Source: Pseudopyrenochaeta lycopersici
Taxonomy: Eukaryota; Ascomycota; Dothideomycetes; Pleosporales; Pseudopyrenochaetaceae
DNA length: 64,000 bases
NCBI GenBank assembly: GCA_003313425.1
Contig: NHZP01000016.1
Location: 62,001-126,000 of the forward strand
Direction: 5' to 3'
Below are positions 46,716-57,814 of this stretch, piece after piece (the stretch's first letter is position 1; each line of letters begins with the position of its first letter). The position numbers were made by a program, and so were the translations under genes. The notes under the pieces are model-generated. The model was not told the origin of the DNA. It searched no databases and saw nothing but the letters and a program-made list of their open reading frames with translations.

Positions 46716-47472
46716 GGCGCTGTGCCGTGTGACTACAAAAGCTAATTCAGCCTTCGTCACAAACCTGCCGAGTCGGGAAACTTCGGTGCTGGAACCTGGA
46801 GCAACCCCAGCGAGGGCGTTACAGACTTAGTCTTGGACTGGAGGAGGCCTGTCGATATGCGCGAGTGCGGCAGGAACAAGGCCCGGATGTTTCAAGTGGT
46901 GAAAAGGGCAGTCTCTAGATTGCAGCTGAGGAAGGCTACGCGAACTTTATAGCATCAAAAGCGTGCGGTGATGGCGTGCAGTGGGAACGGTGGATGCAGG
47001 CAGCACCCGCACCAAGGTCTGGTGTGGATGCACGATGCCAGGCACAGGAACAGGCACCACTGCGGCAGAGTTTGGGCCCAAACGAGCCAGTGTGCTCCTG
47101 CTTGTGCCGTGTTTTGCGCCAGGACAAGCCCGAGAATAGCTCGGCCCGCACGTGCGGTGGTGATAAAGGATGGACTCGCTGCCCTGCTTGCGGGGGCAGA
47201 CGAGAGACGGGATTGCGGGCATACTGGTCGTCATCATCATTCATCATCCGCAGCATCATCATCGCGCGCTTGCCCAGGTTCCGGTGTTGTCAATTGTCAA
47301 CGCGTGTCAGAGCTAAGGCCAGCCCGCGCGCCTGCCGTGCTGCTCGTTCGCTTACTGTTTCCGCTGCAGGGCCAGGAAGGCACGACCCACCGTCCACGCA
47401 GCCCAGCCACCGCTCTTCCCACAGCTGGCAGAGAATCCTGCCCTCTGCACCCACACCTCGACCCGCGCGAGC
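46716..47472. promoter_or_regulatory. Shared intergenic region between divergent XRCC4-like and Byr4-like genes
   Basis: 757 bp between two start codons pointing away from each other, so both promoters must lie here. A CAT/ATC microsatellite-like stretch (about 47231-47265) is present. No specific factor site could be assigned. Confidence 0.6.
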
Positions 47473-50139
47473 ATGGCTGATCGCAGCTTTGCAGCGCGCA
47501 TGCGCCTGACCTCGATAACATCCAACACGACCAACCAAATGGAATCCTGGGACGATGGCGACTTTGAGCCCACCGACGGCCTGCTGTTCAAGAACTCGAC
47601 AATCCACTCGCTGTCCTCGCGAATGAGCGTCCGCTCCGAATCAAACACTGGCGACGACGACTGGCAGGTCCTCATCACCCCAAACGACGAGCCGTCGACG
47701 GCAAAGGCAATCGCGTCGGCCGCAAAGCAGGCCGGCATCCCCATTCCCACCAGCGTGCCCTCGTCTGCCCTCCTGGCCGGCTCCATCAAACGGCTGGGCA
47801 AGAAAAAATCGACCCGAAAGATAGACCTGGACGAGGACTGGGGCAACGACCTCGAGCTGCCGGGCGACGCCGCTGGAGGACTGAAACTAAAGGCACCAAC
47901 TCCACACACGCCAGCCGACGAATTCGATGACTGCGGCACGGATTGGGGGGAGGGCAGCCTGGGGATTCGCTTTGCTGGGACGCGACGAGATGCCCGCGGC
48001 GCCCGCAGTTCGTCAGTGTCTGCCATGAGCCCGAGCCTGGGCAGCTGCATGACCATTGAGAGCGAGGACGATGATCTAACGGGCCTCGTGCTTCCGAGTG
48101 AGCCGCTCGACTTCAATGCCCGGCTAGAGAAGCTCAAGAAGAGTGAGCAATTGCCAACCCCAGACGCCTCTCCTCTCCTGCCCCAGAAATTGCGCGAGCC
48201 CCCGCCGACCTCTGCCCCCACATCAGCGCCCACCATTGATGTGCCGTCTCCTCCCGTCGTGAGCACCGCACTATCACCCATGCAAACACCGCCCCTTGAG
48301 AGCCAAGCAACGCCACCACCGAAACCGAAGCCCGTCGACGACGAAGAGGACTTCCTAGACGGCCTCGACTTTGGCGGGGCCGACATCTTTGACAACCGAA
48401 AGCTCACCTTGAACCGCAATGTTGTCGTGAAGAAGCCTGTCACCAAGCCTGCCACGACCCCTGCGGCTCGTCCGGCGACCACCATCACCTTTACAGACAG
48501 GCCGGCGACTTCCAGAATACCACGACCACTGCCCTCTACGAGCCGCACCAGGCTCACTCCCGTCTACGAGACTGGCGCCTCAACCCAGGGCCAGAGTAGA
48601 CCAATGCCGACCACGACTAGCGCCCAACTCCTCCGTTCGAAGCGTTCGGCGCCTGTACTTCGCAACAACAATCCCAGCCAGCCACCTCGAATGCCCTTCC
48701 TCCCTGCAGGCAACTCGGTTACTCAGTCGCATCATGTCATGGCCAGGTCCTCGCAGCCGCATCTCCGCCGCGACTCCGATCCTCGCCGGCCACAGTCTCC
48801 CTCTATGCGGTCCTACTCCCGCCTATCTGGCCATCAAGCTGAGACACCGAGTCGCGCAGGGGTGAGACGTGAACTGGCTCCCTCTGCCCTTGCACGCCAC
48901 CCGCCTCCGAAGAAGCTAACCCAGCCTCAGCGTAAGCGTAACTTTGGCGATGGCCATGAACTCGACATGTTTGACGATTTGCCAACCTCAGCAACCAAGG
49001 AGAAGCAGTACGAAAAGGTGCCGCGAAACGTTGCGAGTAACCGATCTCTGCGGCAGCAACCGAGCATTTCGCGTCTGCCAATGCCGGACCGAATGGCCAC
49101 GCCGTTGCCTCAAACGCCGCGAAGCCCGCCCAAACTGGACCACACTCCAAGGTTTGCTCGAGACACGGCCGCAAGTAGGAATGCACGTGAGCAGAGGCTG
49201 GCAGGCACAAGGTCACGAGCAGATGGCCCAATCGCACCTAGACCTATGAGCTGGGCCGCACAAGTGGTTGCTCGCAGTCCTCATACAAGTCCCTCTGCTC
49301 ACCGAAAGAAAGGAACGGGTCAGAAGCCGCAGTTGATTAGGCAGATGACTCAGCCTTTCACACACAGTAAGTCTGCCTTTGCCCGCCGCCTGTGTCCCGT
49401 ACCCTAACGTTAGACAGATGAAAAAGGTATGGTATTTAATCCAACGTTACAACGTTGGGAAGGAAATGAAGAGGCTCTGGTGTCCTTCTCTCATCCAAAC
49501 ACTTCCACCACAACCCTTGCACTGACTACAGCGAGCACGCCAACCTTTGCCCCGCCAGGAAATCCACTGGGCCGTATGCATGACCGCTCACACTCAATAT
49601 CCCATACAGCGCTGTCGTCAATTCATAATGCACAGAAAAGTTTCTCATCGCGTGCAGCCAAGCTGGCTTCTCCACCAGCGCCAATCCCTGTGCCATCACC
49701 GCCACGCCCAGCATTGATCTCGCAAATCTCAGTCCCACGCGGCGTCCAGTACGAAGGCCGTATGGTTTTCGATCCTGTCAAGATGACATGGCTGAAGGCT
49801 GCCCGACCATCCAATGACCCCAGACCACCTTCCGAGTTGGACGACGAAGAAGACCCCTTCGCCGGTCTTGATGACTTAAAGGACGACGCAAGTGTTGCGG
49901 GCGGTAACGCTACCGGTGGCCTAGGCTCACCAAACCCAGACGAGCCAAATTTTGTTGGCGAAGAGTTCGATGTGGGGCCTGGCTTCATACGCAGACAACG
50001 AGAGGAAGAAGCAGCCTGGCGGCGAAGAGTCGAAGGGTGGGTGGGTGGCATCCGCAACAATGGCGAGCAGAGGGGCGGCTGGAGATGGGCGATCCGTGAC
50101 TTCGCCGCCAGCGCGTCTGCTGGTGCTTCGGCCATTTGA
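47473..50139 (+). CDS. byr4: Byr4/Bfa1-like scaffold of the mitotic-exit/septation GTPase-activating complex
   Basis: 871 aa in two exons, 47473-49366 and 49418-50139; the 51-bp intron has a CCCTAACG branch site. With its partner (Cdc16 in fission yeast, Bub2 in budding yeast) this protein forms a two-part GAP that holds back the Spg1/Tem1 GTPase at spindle poles. Evidence: an N-terminal MESWDDGDFE block, repeated acidic/aromatic cores (DLDEDWGNDLELPGD, EEDFLDGLDFGGADIFDNRK, HELDMFDDLP), and the characteristic C-terminal pair GMVFNPTLQRWEGNEEAL and EGRMVFDPVKMTWLK flanking a Ser/Pro-rich linker, then GEEFDVGPGFIRRQREEEAAWRRR. Long disordered Pro/Ser/Arg regions are normal for the family. Complete. 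Confidence 0.88.
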
Positions 50140-50644
50140 CACCATGGCACACGCATTTATGCTTTACGACTTTATGATTGCATCGCAGATTTTAGCCTTT
50201 CGGCTCATTGTCGGCGCATCTTGCAAAAAAGTAATGAGGCGTCTGGATTTTCTCTTTAGATATCCATCTGAGTGTTACGATGGGCGTGCTTCACAGCTGC
50301 CTCACTCATACGACGCATTGACGATTGATGATATATGATATTCTGCAGCCCAGAAGAGGCTTAATAATAGTTACGAATGAACGATTTTTTTCCCTTCAGG
50401 ACGGTGCCTTGAGTCGTTGTCTGCGAACATTCACCTTCGCTGTTGATTTGCTATAGGGCATCGCAAATAGGCATGCCAACATTTGCCCTCCAGCCAAATA
50501 ATGCCGGGCCAAGTCACAGCTGACTACCCCACTTTGCTCCAATTGGGTGAACCGTAATCGCGTGTCGCGGGGCTCAGCCAATCTCCCCACTCGCCAACAC
50601 ACCTCTGGTTTCAGTCATCCATCCCTCGACCTGACCACCACGAT
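50140..50644. other. Intergenic
   Basis: About 0.5 kb; nothing recognised. Confidence 0.45.
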
Positions 50645-51919
50645 ATGTCGGCTTCAAACGATCCGGGACACTACTTCCAGACAACGTACAGCAATATTTT
50701 TGTTCATATCTAGATTCAGACACTGACCTGTCACAGCTCTGCACTCGAGGAGACAGCTCGAAAGGCAGCAAAGTCCAGTAACATCAAGGGCCAACCCATC
50801 AAGCTCCCTTCCAAGATACTCGCCATCGCCGCCGATCCACAAGATGGAGGCCAAGTTTACGTTGCCGAAGCTGCTGGCACCATAAAGAGAATAAACCTTG
50901 AAGTCGGTTAGCTACCTGTTCCACTTGTTCACGCTTCGCAGGCTATATGGCCCTGGCTCCGCCGTCGCTGACTGTATCTCCTATAGACTGGTAAAATATC
51001 TGCAACGTTCACCGGGCCTACAGCACCTCTCACATCCATCGCTGTATTGCCAAATTCAGATTCCATATTCGCCGGTTGCTGGGATAACTCTATCTGGTCA
51101 TGGACGCTTTCCACACGTAAGGCTTCCAAGCGGTACCAAGGTCACAGTGACTTTGTCAAGGCTGTACTAGCCGTTACCATACAGGGCAAGGACATCCTGT
51201 TATCAGCATCGCAGGACGCAAGCATCATCGTGTGGGACGCTACGAGAGGCGAGAAGCTGCACACTCTCAAGGGACATACACGAGGCATCCTGGCCCTGGC
51301 GCTCGATCCGGGCGACTACGATCCTCATAAAGATTCCATTACTGTCTTCAGTGCGGGAAGCGACCGAGAAATCAGACGTTGGACTGTTGGGCTCGCCTCA
51401 GCCTCGGAGATCCAGCCTTCGCCCATCATTGCACACGAGACAAGCATTGACACGATGCTTTTCGACTCAGACGGCGACCTTTGGACGGCTTCTGCAGACA
51501 AAACGGCGAAATGCCTATCAAGATGTCGGGAGTGGGAAGAGGACTCAAAGTTCGAGCACCCTGACTTTGTGCGTGATGTTGCTGTTGATGAAGATGGCGG
51601 ATGGGTTATCACAGCATGTAGGGATGAAGAGATCCGCGTGTGGGAGAAGGGTAGTGGAAAGCTACATCATACCTTCACTGGGCATTTCGAAGAAGTCACA
51701 GCGCTTCTACTGCTACCAGGACAGCAACTGGTGAGCGTAAGTATTGACGCGACTGTCAGACAATGGAGCCTCAAAGCGCACGAATTAGCAAAAGCTATTA
51801 TTGACGCTGAAGATGAGAAGCTCGGCAGGGAAAAGGAGAAGGTGCATGAGCAAAAAGAGGGCATGTTGACCGCAGAAGAAGAAGCAGAGCTAGCCGAACT
51901 TTTAGAGGATAGCGAGTAG
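50645..51919 (+). CDS. WD40-repeat protein
   Basis: 379 aa in three exons: 50645-50685, 50737-50902 and 50987-51919 (introns 51 and 84 bp). The first exon is only 41 bases (MSASNDPGHYFQT) and would be missed by simple gene callers; intron 2 has an unusual GTCGGT donor, but its acceptor and frame fit well (LETGKISATFTG). About six to seven WD units can be seen: SIFAGCWDNSIWSW, ILLSASQDASIIVWD, VFSAGSDREIRRW, LWTASADKTAKC, WVITACRDEEIRVWE, QLVSVSIDATVRQW. An acidic helical tail (EKEKVHEQKEGMLTAEEEAE, then LAELLEDSE) ends it. A scaffold protein; the specific complex cannot be named from sequence alone. Confidence 0.88.
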
Positions 51920-52787
51920 ACACCAGCGAGCAGACACGCGATCGAATATGCGTTGCCAGCACTTCACTGGTACTGCTCGATCGAGCTCTCTGGTTGCCAT
52001 ACCTAGGTACAACGAAGCGAGACGCCGGAACAAGCACAGCCATGCCTTACTCCACACTCAGGTCGCGTTTATCAAAACATTACGATCCGGGACCGGCGAG
52101 CACACAATCTAAGTTGGACAGCTTCAGTATACTTCAAAGTCTTCCATATGGGCGGAGTGAAGGCACTGAAGCGACTCAGTCTAAAAGGTTGACAACCTCA
52201 CGATATTCAAACGTGGGGGATTCGCCGGACGTGGTGGGGTTCCATGGTTGGCTTCCCGGTTCTCTGCATAGAGACTTTTGGTATCTCCCCATTTCCTTAC
52301 CTGATCTGATGCGTGGTGCTATTTAATTCGGCGTCTAGCGCTTGTGTCGTTCCACCGCAACTTCCCATGACGCGAGTACATGCTCGCACCCGCAGGCTCG
52401 CCACATGATCGCGTTCTGGCTGCACCTACTCCCTAGTTCGTGGAGACCTGTCACATCTCTCGACTTCATCTGCACTTTACATCGCCTCGGCCCTCTTGAT
52501 ACTCAAATTGGCTCCGCTCTTCCTTTACTTACAACATGTCCTGCGCCTCGCGACGCCTCTTTCTCCTTCCAATCGCGCTTCATTTGTCTCTTTTGCGACT
52601 CAGACATTCTCTATATTGAAAAAGCCCCACCTCTCCGTTCGTCATACCTGCTGCCCCATTCCGTACACGCTCATCCATAATTGACGCATGTCGGGTTGCG
52701 CTGCCAACCCGCATCACGAATGCATACACGTTCTGAAGCCGCTTGGCCAGTCAGTATGGCCGCAGCACTGGACAAGACGCTTCACGA
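51920..52787. other. Intergenic
   Basis: Downstream flank of the WD40 gene; no gene recognised. Frames around 52342-52680 have no motif. Confidence 0.45.
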
Positions 52788-52905
52788 CAGGGAGCACTAG
52801 CTGCAACCCCCGCCACCGGTGTCGACCTTTTCAGGAAGGCGTGCGTGGAAGAGCCAGCAGATATTGAGCCTTTTGCTCTGACAGACCCAACGGTCCGTGG
52901 CATGT
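52788..52905 (-). repeat. Structured repeat unit, copy 1
   Basis: Plus-strand order: CAGGGA, then CCCCGCCACCGGTG, a hairpin CCT-TTTC-AGG (52826-52835), GTGGAAGAGCC.. AGATATTGAGC, then CTGACA and hairpin GACC-CAAC-GGTC (52884-52895) followed by CGTGGCATG. Strand set to minus because there the middle loop reads GAAA. Confidence 0.65.
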
Positions 52906-53082
52906 CGTCGTGGAGGCGTGCTTGCCCATTGCTGCGGTAGAAACACATGTAGGATATTTGGGGAATTCTTTTCTCTTCTCAACTGGCAAAGAGCGCCATT
53001 CTTTCCTACTGCAGGTCGACGGCAAGCAGAACATCAGCTGTATCCTACGCTCAGCCTGGAGAAAGGCCAGGGCCTTGCATGA

Positions 53083-53236
53083 CAGGGGTCGCATCGCGCA
53101 GCTGCGCGTCCCTGCGATAGCCCCCGCTACCAAGTAGCCTTTTCAGGCGAACGGTGGGAGATGCCAACAGAAATTGAGCTACACCTTTACCTTCGGGTGG
53201 GCTGAACTCTGACAGGCCTATTGGCCCCTGGCGATT
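53083..53236 (-). repeat. Structured repeat unit, copy 2
   Basis: Same order as copy 1, with the stems changed but pairing kept: GCTAC-CAA-GTAGC (53126-53138), GCCT-TTTC-AGGC (53137-53148), and GGCC-TATT-GGCC (53215-53226) after CTGACA. An inserted 14-bp palindrome (CGCGCAGCTGCGCG, about 53096) lengthens the 5' part. Confidence 0.65.
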
Positions 53237-53533
53237 TATTTCTGCATGAAGGGCAACTGGCTGAAATGGCTCCAGCTTTGTGGATGCAGCTGATGCAAGC
53301 TGAGCAGCTTCAACTACTCGGTCGTCGACTGCCAACGGGTGCAGGTATTTGTTGCTTACCGGATAGTACTTCTTCATCGAAAGATTTGGAGCTGCTGGCT
53401 GGCACACCCGCGAGTCGCTCATGCTCTTTTGCGTTTGCCTCTCAAGATACCCAGGACCAATCCGCACTGCTGGTCGGTCTTTCCACCTTGCGCAGAAAAG
53501 AGCGCAAGGTGACAGCAACGAGCGTCTGTTCGT
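53237..53533. other. Spacer between repeat copies 2 and 3
   Basis: No gene assigned. Frames open on both strands across 53051-53638 run straight through the repeat units and have no recognisable domain. Confidence 0.4.
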
Positions 53534-53640
53534 CAGGGAAATTTTCCCCGCCACTGGTGCTCTTTTTTCAAAGAGTGTATGTGGAAGATGCCTGCGGTAT
53601 CGAACTCCGGTTCTGACAGACCGTAAGGTCCATGGCATGC
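53534..53640 (-). repeat. Structured repeat unit, copy 3
   Basis: CAGGGA, CCCCGCCACTGGTG, hairpin CTCTTT-TTTC-AAAGAG (53560-53575), GTGGAAGATGCCTGCGGTAT, CTGACA, hairpin GACC-GTAA-GGTC (53619-53630), CATGGCATGC. Confidence 0.65.
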
Positions 53641-54017
53641 TTTGACATTCAGTCGCGACTTGCTTTTAGATGCCATGAGCAGGGCTAATACCTCTGCCCA
53701 TGTTCATCTCTAACGCGCTCATCGTAGCTAGCCTGGTGCAGATGACAAACAGCATCCTCCGGTTGCAATGATTTGGGCGCGTTGAGGGTGTTTTCTTCTC
53801 GGACTTGGTCCTTGAGTGCATATCCCCGTCATTGCTCTTTAGAGCTTTGGCTCGTTCTTTGCTTACCAGAGCTTTGGATCTTCGGATGCTAGGACTGGAT
53901 TCGGTCCTTACATCTTCTTTGGCCCGTTGTTTGGAGTTACCTTTTCGCTTGCCCCTGTTGGTTAGAGGTAGAGTATATTTCTCTCACCTTGATGGTTCGC
54001 GTGAGGAGCCTGCATGT
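53641..54017. other. Spacer between repeat copies 3 and 4
   Basis: Nothing recognised. Confidence 0.4.
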
Positions 54018-54140
54018 CAGGGAAACGGTTCATCGTAGCCCCGCCACTAGTATCTCCCTTTTAAGGGGGACGAATGTGGAAGACGCCTGCGATATAAAGC
54101 TTCTCCGGAAGTTTGTGGCAGACCGAATGGTCCATGGCAT
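54018..54140 (-). repeat. Structured repeat unit, copy 4
   Basis: CAGGGA, AGCCCCGCCACTAGTA, hairpin TCTCCCT-TTTA-AGGGGGA (54053-54070, one G-T pair), TGTGGAAGACGCCTGCGATAT, hairpin GACC-GAAT-GGTC (54121-54132), CATGGCAT. Confidence 0.65.
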
Positions 54141-54338
54141 ACTGCATGCAGGCACCCTTGGATGCACATCACCCCTTGTCTAGGCCGTTGTGCCCCACGT
54201 TTTGGCCGTTGTGCTGCACCTACTCCCGGGCTTGCCCGAGCTTCCAGGTTCACTTGTATCTCCCCAGGTTCCGCCTGTCGTCTCTCGTTGGTCCATAGAC
54301 CCGTGAGCCTCGCCGATCGCACCGAAGAGCTTGTCTCG

Positions 54339-54480
54339 CAGGGAACGTTTGCGTAGCCCCGCCACCAGTGGTCTTCTTTTCAGAGATCCCAGAGTGGAAG
54401 ATGCCAACAGATATGGAGCTCATCCGTTGCTTTCGAGTAGTGGAATGAGTCTCTGATAGGCCGCAAGGCCCATGGCGCAC
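54339..54480 (-). repeat. Structured repeat unit, copy 5
   Basis: CAGGGA, AGCCCCG, hairpin CCAC-CA-GTGG (54362-54371), hairpin TTCT-TTTC-AGAG (54374-54385, one G-T pair), GTGGAAGATGCCAACAGATAT, CTGATA, hairpin GGCC-GCAA-GGCC (54459-54470), CATGGC. Confidence 0.65.
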
Positions 54481-54660
54481 ATGCAGACAAATACCCGAGC
54501 CCAGCCGTTTCTCAGCTACCCGCAGTCGCATGGTCCTTTGAGCGTAGTCCGTATTTCCTATTCGATCGTCCCACCTTCCTTTCCCTCCCTCCATACTAAA
54601 GCGTCTTGCGCATATTACTTCCTCCTCGTCTTACCGCACCGTCGCCGATGCATCAGCCCC

Positions 54661-54740
54661 GTCCAGTCCCGTCCAGTCCCGTCCAGTCCCGTCCAGTCCC
54701 GTCCAGTCCCGTCCAGTCCCGTCCAGTCCCGTCCAGTCCC
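54661..54740 (+). repeat. Minisatellite, eight perfect 10-bp units
   Basis: GTCCAGTCCC repeated eight times without a single mismatch, followed by GTTCCGTTCC. The lack of divergence means recent expansion. Confidence 0.97.
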
Positions 54741-55533
54741 GTTCCGTTCCGTCCCAACGACAGCAGGACAGCTGCTGAGAAGCTCGTCTGGAGAAAATTG
54801 GATCGTAGCACTTGGAGCTGGTCGATCGCAAGAGGTGGACGGGCGGTAAGAAGTCGGACCCTTGCGCCTCCTCGTGGTGCCGCCTGGATAGTCGACCATT
54901 CTCTGAGAATGAGATGGGAGATGAACTAGATGCTTGGGACGCAAATTGCTGGTGAGTTTCACTTCCTCGGCGATGTTAGATGAGGCTTGGGTGGCCCGCA
55001 ACGGTAACTGGTCGTCTCCTCTTTCGCTTTCCAGAGCATATGTTGGAAGATGGAGTTCAGGGTATGGTCGGACAATTAGTTGCGTCTAATCTAAGTATGG
55101 TTGGAGATGTCTCATCAAGCCAAATCTTTTAAGATGTCATCGCTGTAGGCAAAAATTCATTCTAATTATCCCCTCGGCCATATTTTGCGGTGCTGGTGAC
55201 TTTTTCTACAATGCCATACGTATGCATTCATACAAGGTTTTGCGGAATACATTTCTGTGAAAGCTGATTGTACAGAGCTTCAGTTCGAGTTTCCTTCACT
55301 AAATTGTATGATTTTCTTTCTACGCATGGCCTCTTTTGTTATGTGATAGACATATGAAGTCGCGCCTTCTCTGCGGGTGCAGAAAAGACATGACACGGCT
55401 ACTTCACTCTCACCCTGCCTCGCAATTATCCCTTGGTCGTTTGTAGGTCTACCACAGCCAAGCTTCCAGTATGGATTTTGATTCTCTCTTTTGAGCTCTC
55501 TTACTCCGGCCGCAATATCACCTCCACTCCATC
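54741..55533. other. Intergenic upstream of the polyQ protein
   Basis: About 0.8 kb; nothing recognised. Confidence 0.45.
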
Positions 55534-57328
55534 ATGGCAAGCAATACCGGACGACAAGGGGAAATAGGGCTATCGCAGCCGCCGCCGCCGCCGCCGCCGC
55601 CGCCGCAGCAGCAGCAACAACAACAGAGTGTCCAGAATCAATTACAACAACAATTGCAGCAGCAGTATGGCGGGTATAGTCTACAGCAACAAGATTTTCA
55701 GTTCAATCCACAGATGCAGCACTTACAAAATTATGCTGTTGAACAGCCAGGCCATTGCCTCCAACACGGCTATGGATTTCAGAACGGTAGTGGCGGTAGC
55801 TTACATTACGGAAATAATATATCATCCGGCTTTAGTGGCGGGTACGACTACAGCAGCCAAACACAGTGAGTACAATATATACAATCTCGAGCTTTTATGG
55901 CTCACATGTATAGATCGTGGAATCCAACATCCATATATAACCCGGCCGCACCGTCGGTACAGTCGAATGGCTACTACCCGATGTTCGCACACCGGTACTC
56001 TGCGCCTAATTATCCTTCTCCAGTAACTTCCATAAATACAAGCACGATGGCTGGGGTAGCGTCGGCGTCACAGCAACAGCACGGATACGCCATGAACCTC
56101 TGTGCATTTGGAACGCAGGCTCAGCCTACCTACAGTCAGCAGTATGCCTTCGACTACTTGGGTGCATCTGGAGCAGCGGTCAACCGTACTACCAACCCAA
56201 TGTCAATCAATGCTAGCCATGGGTTTGAGATGTATTCGAATCAAGACAGTTATCCGGCATACAAGACGGACTATAGTGCTTATTTTACTCCTAATCAACT
56301 TTTGTTGAGTGATCAGGTTGGCCAGAACAGCATGCAAGGCTGCGACCTGAGTCGAAGCTTAGAGCCATTGACTTCGTATGTTCAACAGGCAGCAGACTAT
56401 GCCAGACAGCATCCTAGGCAATCTAATAATCTTGATCAACACGGACTCTCACAAAATATTCCTCCCATGTCGGAGCGCAACCAAAATGGCGGCCAACCAA
56501 TGGACGTACCGAAGGCTACTCCGAGCCACCGAAAGACCTCGAGCATGGAAATTTCGAACCGCAAGTTCTGCCAAAAGCTTGCCGAACAAGGCGCTCTACT
56601 CCGAAATAATGCTAAAAAGCAAATTTCCAAAGGCACCCAGAGTAAGAAATCCAAAGCTAAGTCAGTGCAACCACTTTTGGGTGATTGTGGACGTGACCTT
56701 GTAGACAATAATTGCGATCACTCCCGTCGAGAGCGTGGGAATACGTCTGTCACGGTGCTTGAGAAGGACCATAAACCAGCAAAATTACCTTTGCAGCAGC
56801 TCAAAAAGCGGGTCCGAAATCCCATAGACCAGGGGCATGTTCATGAATTGTCTTGATTTGTGCTGTGTGAAACTAACGTTTGACAGGATTCAGCCAGACG
56901 CTAAAACGGGCAACGATCGCTCGGAAACTGATACGTCCATGGTAGCTCCTCTCCCAAAGCGCGTGAAGGATGAGCCGACCTCATCACCAACATTCAAGCC
57001 TGTCAGTTTTGAGCCTGCAATACCGATAGCAGAAGTCGCTCTCCCTGTAGACAATGGCTGGAGAAACTTCTATGCATTCATTTGCCAGGATGATGAAGAC
57101 ACGTTCGCGAAGTCACAACAGAATCTTGAGCGTTTGGGTGGTGAATCGTTTCGGCCTGAGATTCGAGAAACATACAAAGACCAAAAGGGCAAAATAAAGA
57201 CTGAGGTACACGCAAAATTTGTTAGTTCTGCAGCAGCTCAGCCGGATGCAGAGCCAGAGGATGAAAATGAAAATGAAGATGAGAATGAGGATGAGGGTGG
57301 TATCAAGATCGAAACTGAGAAGGTCTAG
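55534..57328 (+). CDS. Low-complexity polyP/polyQ protein of unknown function
   Basis: 564 aa in three exons: 55534-55865, 55914-56834 and 56887-57328. The N-terminus has nine Pro then seven Gln and more Gln/Tyr/Gly/Asn-rich sequence, prion-like in composition. The middle has a basic stretch (ISNRKFCQKLAEQGALLRNN, then KKQISKGTQSKKSKAKS). The end has an ordered piece (VDNGWRNFYAFICQDDEDTF, then LERLGGESFRPEIRETYKD) and an acidic Glu/Asn tail. Intron 1 (48 bp) is clear. Intron 2 is either GC-AG (56835-56886, 52 bp, GCATGT donor) or a 37-bp GT-AG intron (56850-56886) adding five residues; both keep the frame. Composition suggests a nuclear or RNA-granule regulator, but no family is recognised. 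Confidence 0.72.
55576..55626 (+). repeat. CCG then CAG/CAA trinucleotide repeat in coding sequence
   Basis: About nine CCG codons followed by seven CAG/CAA codons, encoding polyPro-polyGln. Likely length-variable between strains. Confidence 0.9.
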
Positions 57329-57814
57329 ATGGTCTCGGAGAGAAGCCGGCCGTGCTGGTCCTTCAAACTTAGGTACATAGGTAATCATTGCTAAAATTGA
57401 TGATCTACAATAATCTTACCTCGTTGAAATAGTTTCGATGCATCATGGGTACAGCACGCGAATAGTAGGACATGCGAGACTGCCGCAATCCACAAGATAA
57501 TGCACCAGATCCTGGACTACCTCCCCTCCTCCAGCTATTTGATCATAGGCTAAGCTAAGTCAAAATACGAAGGTTTTGTTTGATGTCATACATGTACGTG
57601 CAATAAAACCATGTATATGAAATATAAAAATTCTTGCAGGGAGGCATGGTCTGAAGATTAAGCAAAAGCAACATCACTGCGCAGTATGCTTGATACACAC
57701 GATGCATATCCATAAGGTCTGGAACTCGAATCAGACACCAGAGAACACTGATACAAGGATTTATTAGTCACCTTTCTCCATGTCCCTGATCTCTGCTGCT
57801 ACTTGTTTTTTTAA
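57329..57814. other. Intergenic between convergent genes
   Basis: Nothing recognised. Confidence 0.45.

Noticed and set aside
47352..48557. 401-codon minus-strand ORF antisense to the Byr4-like gene
   Set aside because: Antisense shadow caused by high GC; the plus-strand protein has recognisable Byr4/Bfa1 blocks.
53051..53638. 195-codon minus-strand ORF over the structured repeats
   Set aside because: It runs through repeat units whose spacing is not codon-regular, shows no domain, and the other copies do not keep the frame. Chance ORF in GC-rich DNA.
52788..54480. Hammerhead-type ribozyme inside the structured repeat units (CTGA and GAAA present)
   Set aside because: The conserved CUGAUGA...GAAA core with three stems in the right order is not present; CTGA and GAAA lie in different places.
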